Positions 10,016 to 16,732 of a stretch of 18,006 nt of DNA are shown here, piece by piece. Source of the DNA: Candidatus Acetothermia bacterium (GTDB taxonomy: Bacteria; Bipolaricaulota; Bipolaricaulia; RBG-16-55-9; DRXL01); NCBI GenBank assembly GCA_028275205.1, contig JAPWVB010000011.1:1-18006 (forward strand), given 5' to 3'. The translations under genes were made by a program, and so were the position numbers. Every line of letters starts with the position of its first letter. The stretch's first letter is position 1. The notes beneath the pieces are model-generated. The model was not told the origin of the DNA. It saw only the letters and a program-made list of their open reading frames with translations, and ran no database searches.

Positions 10016-11008
10016 ATGAAGAAGCTACTCGCCGTCCTGGCGGTCGTCGCAGTCTTAGCTCTCCCTCACATCGGAGTGCCCGCGCTCCGGTACGCTGAGC
10101 CCTCTCAAACGACGCTCAGCGCCGTGATCGAAGAGATCATCCAGCAAGTGAGCGAGGAGAACCTACGTGCGCAGATCTGTTACTTTCAGTCGCGCGACGG
10201 CGGAGAGTTCTGCAACAGCGAGGGCTCGCGCTGGGCCTGCGATGGCGCAGCGATTGATCGAGCTGTCGAGTACGCGCAGCAGTACTTTGAGAAGCTGGGG
10301 CTGAAGACCGAGCGCGTGCCGTTCTCGCTCTTCTGTCGTGCGGGGTTGTCGCACAACGTAGAAGCGATCTTGCCGGGGACGGAGTCTCAACAATCCGTGC
10401 TGATCACGGCGCATCTCGATAGCACGACGTTCAGCATCAGTTCCGGGGGGATGGCTCCAGGGGCCGACGACAACGCCAGCGGCAGCTCTGCAGTCCTAGA
10501 AGCCGCAAGAATTCTAAGTCAATATAAGTTCAAGCACACGATTCGCTTTGTGCTCTTTACGGGAGAAGAGCAAGGGCTTGTGGGCAGTCGCGCCTATGCG
10601 GGCAAGCTTGCTAGCGATGGCGTGCAGGTCCTAGGGGTCTTCAATATGGACATGATCGGCTACGACGGCGATAGCGATGGCGCGTTTGAGGTGCACGCGG
10701 GGACTCGTGACAGTTCCGTGCGCATCGCTGAGCTGCTCGTGCAGACGCTGCAGAGGTACGAGATCAAGCTTGCTCCTGAAGTTCTCGAAGTTGGCGCGAC
10801 CAATCGCAGCGACCATGCGTCCTTTTGGAGTCGGGGGTATCCGGCGGTCTTGGTGATCGAGGACAGCGAGTACGGCGCGACGGACGACTTCAATCCGTAC
10901 TATCACTCGACGTCGGACACGCTCGATAAGCTCGATCTCTCTTACGCGAAACGCATCGCCCAAGTTGTGATTGGGGCAGCGGCGCAATTGGCCGAGCCAG
11001 TCCAATAA
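10016..11008 (+). CDS. Secreted M28-family zinc aminopeptidase
   Basis: A 330 aa protein whose N-terminus (MKK, then a hydrophobic run to about residue 20 and small residues at VPA) is a Sec signal peptide, so it is probably exported. The mature part is an M28 di-zinc peptidase. By alignment with the Streptomyces griseus and Vibrio aminopeptidases, zinc ligands are H133 (AHLDS), D152 (GADDNASG), E185 (TGEEQG), D212 (NMDMIGYD) and H297 (YYHSTSDTLD), with E184 as general base. All are present, so it should be active. Four cysteines (C55, C66, C75, C107) lie in the segment before the zinc core and may form disulphides. AAAGGAG (10002-10008) is seven bases before ATG 10016. Substrate specificity cannot be told; the family also includes glutaminyl cyclases, which keep the same fold. 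Confidence 0.93.
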   Translation: MKKLLAVLAVVAVLALPHIGVPALRYAEPSQTTLSAVIEEIIQQVSEENLRAQICYFQSRDGGEFCNSEGSRWACDGAAIDRAVEYAQQYFEKLGLKTERVPFSLFCRAGLSHNVEAILPGTESQQSVLITAHLDSTTFSISSGGMAPGADDNASGSSAVLEAARILSQYKFKHTIRFVLFTGEEQGLVGSRAYAGKLASDGVQVLGVFNMDMIGYDGDSDGAFEVHAGTRDSSVRIAELLVQTLQRYEIKLAPEVLEVGATNRSDHASFWSRGYPAVLVIEDSEYGATDDFNPYYHSTSDTLDKLDLSYAKRIAQVVIGAAAQLAEPVQ

Positions 11009-11028
11009 GACAATTCCAAGGGCAAAGG

Positions 11029-11137
11029 GAGCCGGATGCTGAAGCATCCGGCTCAGCAAGTGGAAGCCCGCTGAAGGAGGCTTGAGAGCGTGCTTCAGCA
11101 CGCTTTTATCTCTTGAGCCGGCGGATTCATCCGCCGG
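11029..11137. repeat. Cluster of four palindromes with TGAA/TTCA loops (REP-like composite)
   Basis: Four hairpins follow one another. H1 is an 11-bp perfect stem GAGCCGGATGC with loop TGAA (11029-11054). H2 is an imperfect AAGCC...GGCTT stem with loop TGAA (11064-11083). H3 is a 7-bp perfect stem AGCGTGC with loop TTCA (11087-11104), followed by a T run. H4 is an 8-bp perfect stem CCGGCGGA with loop TTCA (11118-11137). Because TTCA is the reverse complement of TGAA, the cluster has two units in each orientation, as in REP/BIME-type extragenic repeats. It lies between the peptidase stop and the promoter of the nuclease gene. Its family is not recognised with certainty. Confidence 0.75.
11087..11107 (+). 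terminator. Possible rho-independent terminator after the peptidase gene
   Basis: A 7-bp perfect G/C-rich stem (AGCGTGC/GCACGCT, loop TTCA) ends in TTTT. It lies about 80 bases downstream of the peptidase stop and is the third palindrome of the repeat cluster. The U tract is short, so termination is plausible but not certain. Confidence 0.45.
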
Positions 11138-11151
11138 TAACTGTATTAAGC

Positions 11152-11181
11152 TTGACGCTCTTTTTGCGAGGGCGCTATACT
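11152..11181 (+). promoter_or_regulatory. Sigma70-type promoter of the DUF1016 nuclease gene
   Basis: TTGACG (11152-11157) and TATACT (11176-11181) have an 18-base spacer. Transcription would begin near 11188, with AGGGAGG (11194-11200) eight bases before ATG 11209, so the leader is only about 20 bases. The promoter starts 15 bases after the last palindrome. Inferred from sequence. Confidence 0.65.
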
Positions 11182-11208
11182 GGAGGGGCAGAAAGGGAGG
11201 CTTGATGC

Positions 11209-12261
11209 ATGGACGAACCCTTTAAACAAAAAGGGCAACAGCCTGCTGCACAATTGCCCGCCGGCTATGCAGAACTTCTGGAAAGTCTCAAAGCGCGCAT
11301 TCGCGAGGCACAGGTTCGCGCCGCCCTGTCGGTCAATCGGGAGCTGGTGCTGCTGTATTGGCACATTGGCCGGGAGATTCTCCAGAGGCAAGAGCGTGAG
11401 GGCTGGGGCGCCAAGGTGATCGACCGCCTGGCGCGAGATCTCAGGCGGGAATTCCCCGACATGAAGGGCTTCTCGCCGCGCAACCTCAAGTACATGCGGG
11501 CGTTTGCCGAGGCTTGGTCTGATGAGCAAATTGTGCAAGAGGCGCTTGCACAAATTACTTGGTATCACAACATCACGCTTCTGGAGAAGGTCAAAGAGCC
11601 TGCCGAGCGGCTTTGGTATGTGCAACAGACCCTTGAGCACGGCTGGAGCCGCAATGTGCTGGTGCACCAGATCGAAAGCAAGCTCTACCAACGCCAGGGC
11701 AAAGCCATCACGAACTTCGAGCGCACCCTGCCCGCGCCTCAGTCAGACCTGGCGCGTTCGCTCATCAAAGACCCTTATGTTTTCGACTTTCTCTCGCTTG
11801 GCCCTGGGGCGCAAGAGCGCGATCTGGAGCGCGCCCTTTTGAACCATGTGCGCGACTTTTTGCTGGAGCTGGGCAAGGGGTTTGCTTTCGTCGGCAGCCA
11901 GTATCGCTTGGACGTAGGCGGCGAGGAGTTCTATATTGACCTGCTGTTCTACCAACTGCGCCTGCGCTGCTTTGTGGTCATTGACCTCAAGATCGGTGAG
12001 TTCAAACCTGAATACGCAGGCAAGATGAACTTCTACCTTTCGGCGGTGGATGACCTGCTGCGCCATCCTGAAGACCGCCCTAGCATCGGGCTGATCTTGT
12101 GCAAGAGTCAGAACCGACTGGTGGCAGAATATGCCTTGCGTGATGTGAGCAAACCGATGGGCGTAGCGACCTACCGCCTGACTGAAGCCTTGCCTGCCGA
12201 TTTGCAAGAGAATCTGCCGAGCATTGAAGAACTAAAAAAGGAGCTGGGCTATGGCGGGTGA
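11209..12261 (+). CDS. DUF1016/YhcG-family PDDEXK nuclease
   Basis: A 350 aa protein with the two-part layout of the YhcG family. The N-terminal DUF1016_N helical domain spans about residues 18-180, with VNRELVLLYWHIGREIL, GFSPRNLKYMRAFAEAW and ITWYHNITLLEKV. The C-terminal YhcG_C domain, a PDDEXK nuclease fold, spans about 185-345. The nuclease core is visible as D244 in EEFYIDLLFY and D259-x-K261 in VVIDLKIGEFKPEYAG, both highly typical. Family members often sit next to restriction-modification genes and are thought to act in defence or DNA processing; the exact role is unsettled. Here it lies 83 bases before a type ISP gene and is intact. An ATG at 11205 is in another frame and is not used. 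Confidence 0.93.
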   Translation: MDEPFKQKGQQPAAQLPAGYAELLESLKARIREAQVRAALSVNRELVLLYWHIGREILQRQEREGWGAKVIDRLARDLRREFPDMKGFSPRNLKYMRAFAEAWSDEQIVQEALAQITWYHNITLLEKVKEPAERLWYVQQTLEHGWSRNVLVHQIESKLYQRQGKAITNFERTLPAPQSDLARSLIKDPYVFDFLSLGPGAQERDLERALLNHVRDFLLELGKGFAFVGSQYRLDVGGEEFYIDLLFYQLRLRCFVVIDLKIGEFKPEYAGKMNFYLSAVDDLLRHPEDRPSIGLILCKSQNRLVAEYALRDVSKPMGVATYRLTEALPADLQENLPSIEELKKELGYGG

Positions 12262-12344
12262 AGGATTCGGCTTATTTAACGAACGGAGAATGAGAGGCGA
12301 GCGATGCGTCGCGGATTGACGGGCTTGGCTGTCGGTAGGCTGCT

Positions 12345-13295
12345 ATGGCAAAGAAAGCGAAGATGGAGAGATTATTGAAAACGTATCTTGATGCTATCGC
12401 CAAGCTCACCCAGCGCGGCGACGCCCGCGAGGAGAGTTATTACCCCACGCTGAAAACCTTGTTGGAAGCCCTCGCTCAGGCACAGGGACTAGCCGTTCAG
12501 GTCACCGTCCTTCCCAAGCCGACTGAGGCCGGCAACCCCGATTTCCGCGTTTGGGACGGCTCGCACCAGGTCATCGGCTATATCGAAGCCAAAGCCCCTG
12601 GCGCGAACCTCGACCAGGTAGAGACCTCCGAGCAACTCCAGCGTTACCTCCATACCTTCCCCAACGTCATCCTGACCGATTTCTACGAATTCCGCCTGTA
12701 CCGCCAGGGCGTGCTGTTGGAGCGCGCCCTGCTCGCCCGCCCGTTCATCGCTCAAACCCTGAAGACGAAGCCGCCTGCCGAGCAGGTGGCGGCCCTGACG
12801 CACTTGTTTCAGACCTTCTTTTCTTTCGCCTTGCCGCCCACGTTGACGCCTGAAGCCCTCTCGGTGGAACTGGCAAGGCGCACGCGCTTTTTGCGCGACG
12901 AAGTCATCCGCCCCGAACTAGCCCACAAACAAAAGGATATCTACGGCTTCTACGAGGCTTTCCAGAAGTACCTCATCGCTGGCCTGACTGAGGAGCAGTT
13001 CGCCGACCTCTATGCTCAGACCATTACCTACGGGCTGTTTGCTGCCCGCACCCGCGCCCAGAACTCTTTCAACCGGAGGATGGCCCACGACCTCATCCCC
13101 TCCACCATCGGCATTCTGCGCGATGTCTTTCAGTTCATCTCGCTCGGTAGGCCTACGCCGCAGATGGAAGCCATCGTGGACGACATCGCCGCCGTGCTGA
13201 ATGCCGCCAATGTGCAGACCATCCTGGCGCAATACTACCAGCAGGGCAAGGGTGACGACCCCATCCTACCACTTTTACGAGACCTTCCTCGCTGA
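12345..13295 (+). CDS. Type ISP fragment 1: N-terminal PDDEXK nuclease part
   Basis: First open frame of the broken gene, 316 aa, of which about 307 residues (to base 13265) are genuine; the last few (LPLLRDLPR) are out-of-frame read-through. An Mrr/HsdR-like nuclease motif is visible: GNPDFRVW with D66, then IGYIEAKAPG with E81-x-K83. Residues about 190-300 are a helical connector with HKQKDIYGFYEAFQKYL and TYGLFAARTRAQ, which precede the methylase in this family. ATG 12345 gives MAKKAKMERLLKTYLDAI, a usual family start. Alone it could only be a nuclease without a methylase or recognition domain, so it is probably non-functional. Confidence 0.85.
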   Translation: MAKKAKMERLLKTYLDAIAKLTQRGDAREESYYPTLKTLLEALAQAQGLAVQVTVLPKPTEAGNPDFRVWDGSHQVIGYIEAKAPGANLDQVETSEQLQRYLHTFPNVILTDFYEFRLYRQGVLLERALLARPFIAQTLKTKPPAEQVAALTHLFQTFFSFALPPTLTPEALSVELARRTRFLRDEVIRPELAHKQKDIYGFYEAFQKYLIAGLTEEQFADLYAQTITYGLFAARTRAQNSFNRRMAHDLIPSTIGILRDVFQFISLGRPTPQMEAIVDDIAAVLNAANVQTILAQYYQQGKGDDPILPLLRDLPR

Positions 13296-14049
13296 ATACG
13301 ACCCTGATACCCGCGAGCGTCGCGGTGTCTATTACACGCCGCAGTCGGTCGTGCGCTATATCGTCCGCGCTGTACATGACCTGCTCAAGACGCGCTTTGG
13401 CCTGGCTGATGGCCTCGCTGATCAGCGGGTCACCCTGCTCGACCCCGCCGCCGGCACGCTCACCTTCCCCGCAGAGGCGATTCAACTGGCTTTTCAGGAG
13501 TTCACGAGCAAATACGGCACAGGTGCCAAAGAGAACTTCCTGCGCGCTCACATCCTCCCGCACTTCTACGCCTTCGAGCTGCTCATGGCACCCTACGCCA
13601 TCGGTCACATGAAGATCGGCTTGCTGCTCAAAGCGTTGGGCATCCCACTACAGAACGGCGAGCGCTTCCAGTTCTACCTGACCAACACCTTAGAGATGGA
13701 AGACCTCCAGCAAATTGCCATCCCCGGCCTCTCCTCGCTCTCCGAGGAGAGCCACCATGCCGCCAAAGTCAAGAAAGAAGAGCCGATTCTGGTCATCCTG
13801 GGCAATCCGCCCTATTCGGGCATCTCCGCGAACCAGAACAACTGGACGGAGAAACTGCTCAAGACCGACCTGGACGGTGCGCAGAGCTATTACATTGTTG
13901 ACGGGCAGCCGTTGGGCGAGAAAAATCCCAAATGGCTGCAAGATGACTACGTCAAGTTCCTCCGCTTCGCCCAGTGGAAGATTCACAAAGCCGGACGCGG
14001 CATCGTTGCTATGATTACCAACGATTACCAACCACAGCTATCTGGATAA
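13267..14049 (+). CDS. Type ISP fragment 2: adenine methyltransferase core
   Basis: Second open frame of the broken gene; the genuine part runs from 13267 to about 14022. It begins YHFYETFLAEYDPDTRERRGVYYTP (given here as family motifs YHFYETFLAEYDP and RRGVYYTP). The SAM-binding motif I is LDPAAGTLTF (starting near 13438) and the catalytic motif IV is NPPY (13804-13815), preceded by VILG; the latter marks an N6-adenine methylase. The frame is open upstream to an ATG at 13201, but that stretch is a shadow of fragment 1. The last residues (DYQPQLSG) come from the out-of-frame side of the 10-base duplication. Confidence 0.85.
   Translation, partial: YHFYETFLAEYDPDTRERRGVYYTPQSVVRYIVRAVHDLLKTRFGLADGLADQRVTLLDPAAGTLTFPAEAIQLAFQEFTSKYGTGAKENFLRAHILPHFYAFELLMAPYAIGHMKIGLLLKALGIPLQNGERFQFYLTNTLEMEDLQQIAIPGLSSLSEESHHAAKVKKEEPILVILGNPPYSGISANQNNWTEKLLKTDLDGAQSYYIVDGQPLGEKNPKWLQDDYVKFLRFAQWKIHKAGRGIVAMITNDYQPQLSG
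14013..14032 (+). repeat. Exact 10-base tandem duplication inside the type ISP gene
   Basis: GATTACCAAC occurs twice in direct tandem. Ten bases shift the frame by one. With a single copy the protein reads through the methylase strand into LDNPTFRGM as in relatives, which shows that the second copy is the lesion. Confidence 0.9.
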
Positions 14050-14065
14050 CCCCACCTTTCGCGGG

Positions 14066-15487
14066 ATGCGGCAGAGCCTACTCAAGACCTTCGACGAAAT
14101 CTACATCCTCGACCTACACGGCAACAGCCTGAAGCGCGAGACTGCCCCCGACGGCGGCCCGGACGAAAACGTCTTCGACATCCGCCAGGGTGTGGCGATT
14201 GCCCTGATGGTCAAGCACGGCGACCCGCAAAAGCGCGGGGTCTACCATGCCGATCTCTACGGCTTGCGCCAGGCCAAGTACGACTGGCTGGAAAGCCACA
14301 CACCGGAGACAGCCGGTTATCGGCTCATCACTCCCGAATCACCCTACTACTTCTTCACTCCGCGCCTGACACAAAATCTGCAAGCCTACCTCTCCTGGCC
14401 GCGAATCACCGAGATTTTCCCAGTCAACAGTGTCGGCATCGTCACCGCGCGGGATAGCCTGACCATTCGCTGGACGCCCGATGAGATGTGGAGCACGGTT
14501 CTAAGGTTCAGCCAGTTGAGCGAAGAACTGGCACGCGAAGGCTTCCAACTTGGCAAGGACGCACGGGATTGGAAGGTAAGCCTTGCCCAACACGATGTAA
14601 AACGCGATGGCGGCCCCCACCGCGAGAAAATCGTCCCGATCCTCTATCGTCCGTTTGATGTTCGGTACACGTATTACACGGGTCGGTCGCGTGGTTTTCA
14701 GTGCATGCCCCGCCCCGAAGTCATGCGCCACATGCTGGCCGGGGAGAATCTGGGGCTGCTATTGCCGAGGCGAGTTGAGCACGTTGGCACGTGGCAACAC
14801 GCTTTTATAACACCCCACATTACCGAGCATGTGGCCGTCTCGCTCAAGACAATTGACTATCACTTCCCCCTCTACCTCTACCCCTCGACCGGATCCGCGG
14901 TCGCGTTCCACCAAGTTCGCCGCCCCAACCTGGCCGAGTGGCTCCTGCCCAAACTGAGCACCGCCTACGGCTTTACGCCTGCACCGGAAGAAGTACTGGC
15001 CTACATCTACGCTGTCCTTTACAGCCCGACCTACCGCCAGAAATACGCCCAGGAACTGCGCACCGACTTCCCGCGCGTCCCCTTCACCGCCGATGGTGAT
15101 CTCTTCCGCCAGATGGCCGCCCTCGGCCAGCGGCTGATAGCCCTCCATTTGCTGCAAAGCCCCGAGCTGAACCCGCCGGTAGCCAAATACCAGGGCACAG
15201 GGAGCAATGACACCGTCGAACGCGTGAAGTACGACGAAGCGACCAGTCGCGTGTACATCAATGCCGATAAGTACTTTGAGGGCATCACACCCCAGATGTG
15301 GGCCTATCAGATCGGCGGCTATCAGGTGCTGGCGAAGTACTTAAAAGACCGCAAGGGCCGCCGTATGGATGACCCCGTGCGCTACATTCACATTGCCACT
15401 GCTATTGCTCGCACGATGGATCTGCAAAGGGAGATTGACCAAATCTACCACAACGTGGAAATCAACGTTGTTCCCGTGGTGATCTGA
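14066..15487 (+). CDS. Type ISP fragment 3: C-terminal specificity region
   Basis: Third open frame, 473 aa from ATG 14066; the genuine frame resumes at about 14033 with HSYLDNPTFRG. It starts with the last methylase strands (TFDEIYILDLHGNSLKRE, then DENVFDIRQGVAIALMVK) and continues with the target-recognition region. ILYRPFDVRYTYYTGRSRG and, near the end, YFEGITPQMWAYQIGGYQVL are typical of the C-terminal domain of type ISP proteins. The reading frame from here to the stop is undamaged, so loss of function rests on the two upstream lesions. Confidence 0.85.
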   Translation: MRQSLLKTFDEIYILDLHGNSLKRETAPDGGPDENVFDIRQGVAIALMVKHGDPQKRGVYHADLYGLRQAKYDWLESHTPETAGYRLITPESPYYFFTPRLTQNLQAYLSWPRITEIFPVNSVGIVTARDSLTIRWTPDEMWSTVLRFSQLSEELAREGFQLGKDARDWKVSLAQHDVKRDGGPHREKIVPILYRPFDVRYTYYTGRSRGFQCMPRPEVMRHMLAGENLGLLLPRRVEHVGTWQHAFITPHITEHVAVSLKTIDYHFPLYLYPSTGSAVAFHQVRRPNLAEWLLPKLSTAYGFTPAPEEVLAYIYAVLYSPTYRQKYAQELRTDFPRVPFTADGDLFRQMAALGQRLIALHLLQSPELNPPVAKYQGTGSNDTVERVKYDEATSRVYINADKYFEGITPQMWAYQIGGYQVLAKYLKDRKGRRMDDPVRYIHIATAIARTMDLQREIDQIYHNVEINVVPVVI

Positions 15488-15516
15488 TAAAGACTGGAAC
15501 GAAAACGTGCTTGTCA

Positions 15517-15598
15517 TGCCGAGGGGGGGACTCGAACCCCCACGGGTTACCCCACACGCCCCTCAAACGTGCGCGTCTGCCAATTCCGCCACCTCGGC
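15517..15598 (-). tRNA. tRNA-Leu (anticodon GAG)
   Basis: An 82-nt class II tRNA on the minus strand. The acceptor stem GCCGAGG pairs with CCTCGGC and the discriminator is A. The D-arm region TGGCGGAATTGGCAGACGC is typical of tRNA-Leu. The anticodon stem CACGT/GCGTG encloses loop TTGAGGG, giving anticodon GAG (codons CUC and CUU). The long variable arm has a GGG-TAA-CCC stem, and the T arm has GGGGG-TTCGAGT-CCCCC. CCA is not encoded; the bases after the discriminator are TGA, so CCA must be added by the nucleotidyltransferase. Its 3' end faces the type ISP gene, 29 bases away. Confidence 0.96.
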
Positions 15599-15619
15599 CT
15601 AGGGAAGCGTGTCACTCTG

Positions 15620-15648
15620 ATATTAGCTTATAGCCACTACTCTGTCAA
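15620..15648 (-). promoter_or_regulatory. Near-consensus promoter of tRNA-Leu
   Basis: On the minus strand TTGACA (15648-15643) and TAATAT (15625-15620) have exactly 17 bases between them. The -10 hexamer lies 21 bases before the mature tRNA 5' end, so a short 5' leader removed by RNase P is expected. Inferred from sequence. Confidence 0.78.
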
Positions 15649-15660
15649 GCCGACCACGGA

Positions 15661-15736
15661 CCTCACCCTGCCCCTCCCCGACACGGGGAGGGGAGTCCCC
15701 CCTTCCCGCTTCGGGAAGGGAGCCAGGGGGTTAGGT
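15661..15736. repeat. Double-hairpin repeat, copy 1 (left of carbamate kinase)
   Basis: It holds two perfect hairpins: CCCCTCCCCG/CGGGGAGGGG with loop ACA (15671-15693) and CCCTTCCCG/CGGGAAGGG with loop CTT (15700-15720). The outer motifs are CCTCACCC on the left and GCCAGGGGGTTAGG on the right. It is an inverted relative of copy 2 (16733-16827). Its right edge runs into the 3' end of the carbamate kinase gene and supplies the stop codon. It may also act as a terminator for that gene. Confidence 0.85.
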
Positions 15737-16708
15737 CTGGGCTGTGGGGGAGGGGTCTTCCCCACGACAAATCTCCGTCCCCGCCAGACCCTCTAGCGCC
15801 TCCCCAGCTTTCTCCAACGACGTAATATACGCGCGCTCGCCCCCGCCCTCTACAAACCGAATCGCTGCTTCGATCTTCGGCCCCATGCTCCCCGGCGGGA
15901 AATGCCCCTCCAAGAGATACTTTCTCGCTTCGCTCACTGAAAGTCTGTCTAAAAAGACTTGCTGCGGCGTGCCAAAGAAGAGCGCTACACGGTCCACATC
16001 CGTCAGAATCAACAGAATCTCAGCCCCAAGCTCCTCAGCTAGCAGCGCCGACGCTAAATCTTTATCAATCACAGCTTCGACCCCGCGCCATCGCCCATCC
16101 TCCCGCACCACCGGCACGCCCCCACCCCCACAGGCAATCACGATCGCCCCGGCTGCTATCAGCGCCTTGATGCTCTCGATCTCCACGATCTCTTTGGGCT
16201 GTGGTGAAGCCACGACGCGCCGCCAGGGCTTGGCCCCCTTCCCGACTCTCTTTAAGACATAGCCCTTCTGCTCTAACAGAGGGCGCTCGCGCTCGGCATA
16301 GAACGGCCCGATGGGCTTAGTCGGCTCACCAAACGCCGGGTCGTCCCGATCCACCCGCACCTGAGTCACGACCGTCACGACGGGCTTGGCAATGCCCAGC
16401 CGCGCCAGGGCTTCGCGCAGCTTCTGCTGAATTAAATAGCCCAATTGCCCCTGGGTCATCGCCCCGCAGATATCCAGTGGCAACGGCGGGACAAGCTTTT
16501 TCGCTTCTTCTTGTTGAATCAAAAGATTCCCCACTTGCGGGCCGTTGCCGTGTGTGATGACAACGTGGTAGCCCCGCGCGATGATCTGCGCTACGCGCGC
16601 GCAGCTGCGCTCGACCGTGCGAATCTGCTCGGCCACAGACCCGTTGGTGTTCGGGTCGAGCAGGGCGTTCCCGCCGAGTGCGATAACGACTGTTTTGTTT
16701 GTGCTCAT
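15731..16708 (-). CDS. arcC: Carbamate kinase
   Basis: A 325 aa enzyme for the reversible reaction carbamoyl phosphate + ADP = ATP + ammonia + carbamate, usually run towards ATP. Family motifs are ALGGNALL near the N-terminus, HGNGPQVG, DICGAMTQGQLGYLIQQ, IACGGGGVPVV, the DKDLASALLAEELGAE region and the C-terminal GSMGPKIEAAIRFVEGGGERAYI region. ATG 16708 is preceded on the minus strand by GAGGAG about 12 bases away, somewhat far. No arginine deiminase or ornithine carbamoyltransferase gene is visible, so the source of carbamoyl phosphate is unknown. After EGLAGTEI, where relatives usually end, there are about 12 extra residues, the last of them encoded at the edge of a repeat. It lies downstream of pyk on the same strand, with a repeat between them. 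Confidence 0.96.
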   Translation of the reverse strand: MSTNKTVVIALGGNALLDPNTNGSVAEQIRTVERSCARVAQIIARGYHVVITHGNGPQVGNLLIQQEEAKKLVPPLPLDICGAMTQGQLGYLIQQKLREALARLGIAKPVVTVVTQVRVDRDDPAFGEPTKPIGPFYAERERPLLEQKGYVLKRVGKGAKPWRRVVASPQPKEIVEIESIKALIAAGAIVIACGGGGVPVVREDGRWRGVEAVIDKDLASALLAEELGAEILLILTDVDRVALFFGTPQQVFLDRLSVSEARKYLLEGHFPPGSMGPKIEAAIRFVEGGGERAYITSLEKAGEALEGLAGTEICRGEDPSPTAQT

Positions 16709-16732
16709 ATTTTAAGCTTCTCCTCTGGCTTA

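Larger units (their letters stand above)
12345..15487 (+). pseudogene. Type ISP restriction-modification gene, broken by two frameshifts
   Basis: Read across three frames, this is one gene of about 1,043 codons for a single-chain restriction-modification enzyme. It has an N-terminal PDDEXK nuclease domain, an N6-adenine methyltransferase core and a C-terminal target-recognition/Type_ISP_C region. It lacks the SF2 helicase found between nuclease and methylase in the classic LlaGI/LlaBIII enzymes, so its layout is closer to a type IIG enzyme. The first break is one extra C at 13265/13266: GDDPI continues in the next frame as YHFYETFLAEYDP. The second is an exact duplication of GATTACCAAC (14013-14022 and 14023-14032); removing one copy gives MITN-HSYLDNPTFRGM without a gap. 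No good promoter or Shine-Dalgarno is seen in front, so it may be read through from the DUF1016 gene. As written it cannot make full-length enzyme. A sequencing or assembly error cannot be excluded. Confidence 0.9.

Noticed and set aside
12291..12320. Nine-codon leader ORF (MRGERCVAD) between DUF1016 and type ISP genes
   Set aside because: The spacing to its only G/A-rich upstream bases is too short for a ribosome binding site and nothing else supports translation.
12316..12348. Promoter in front of the type ISP gene (TTGACG at 12316)
   Set aside because: The hexamer 17 bases downstream is GCTGCT and the nearest A/T-rich box overlaps the start codon at too long a spacing.
11009..15598. Integrative element inserted at the 3' end of tRNA-Leu
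   Set aside because: The tRNA 3' end does face the defence genes, but no integrase is present and I found no second copy of the tRNA 3' sequence near 11000-11200.
15661..15736. CRISPR-like or tandem repeat array
   Set aside because: The two copies are single, inverted and far apart, with no regular spacers and no cas genes.
15569..15796. Plus-strand open frame of 75 codons over the tRNA and repeat
   Set aside because: It runs antisense through tRNA-Leu, its promoter and repeat copy 1, with no ribosome binding site; it is a chance frame.
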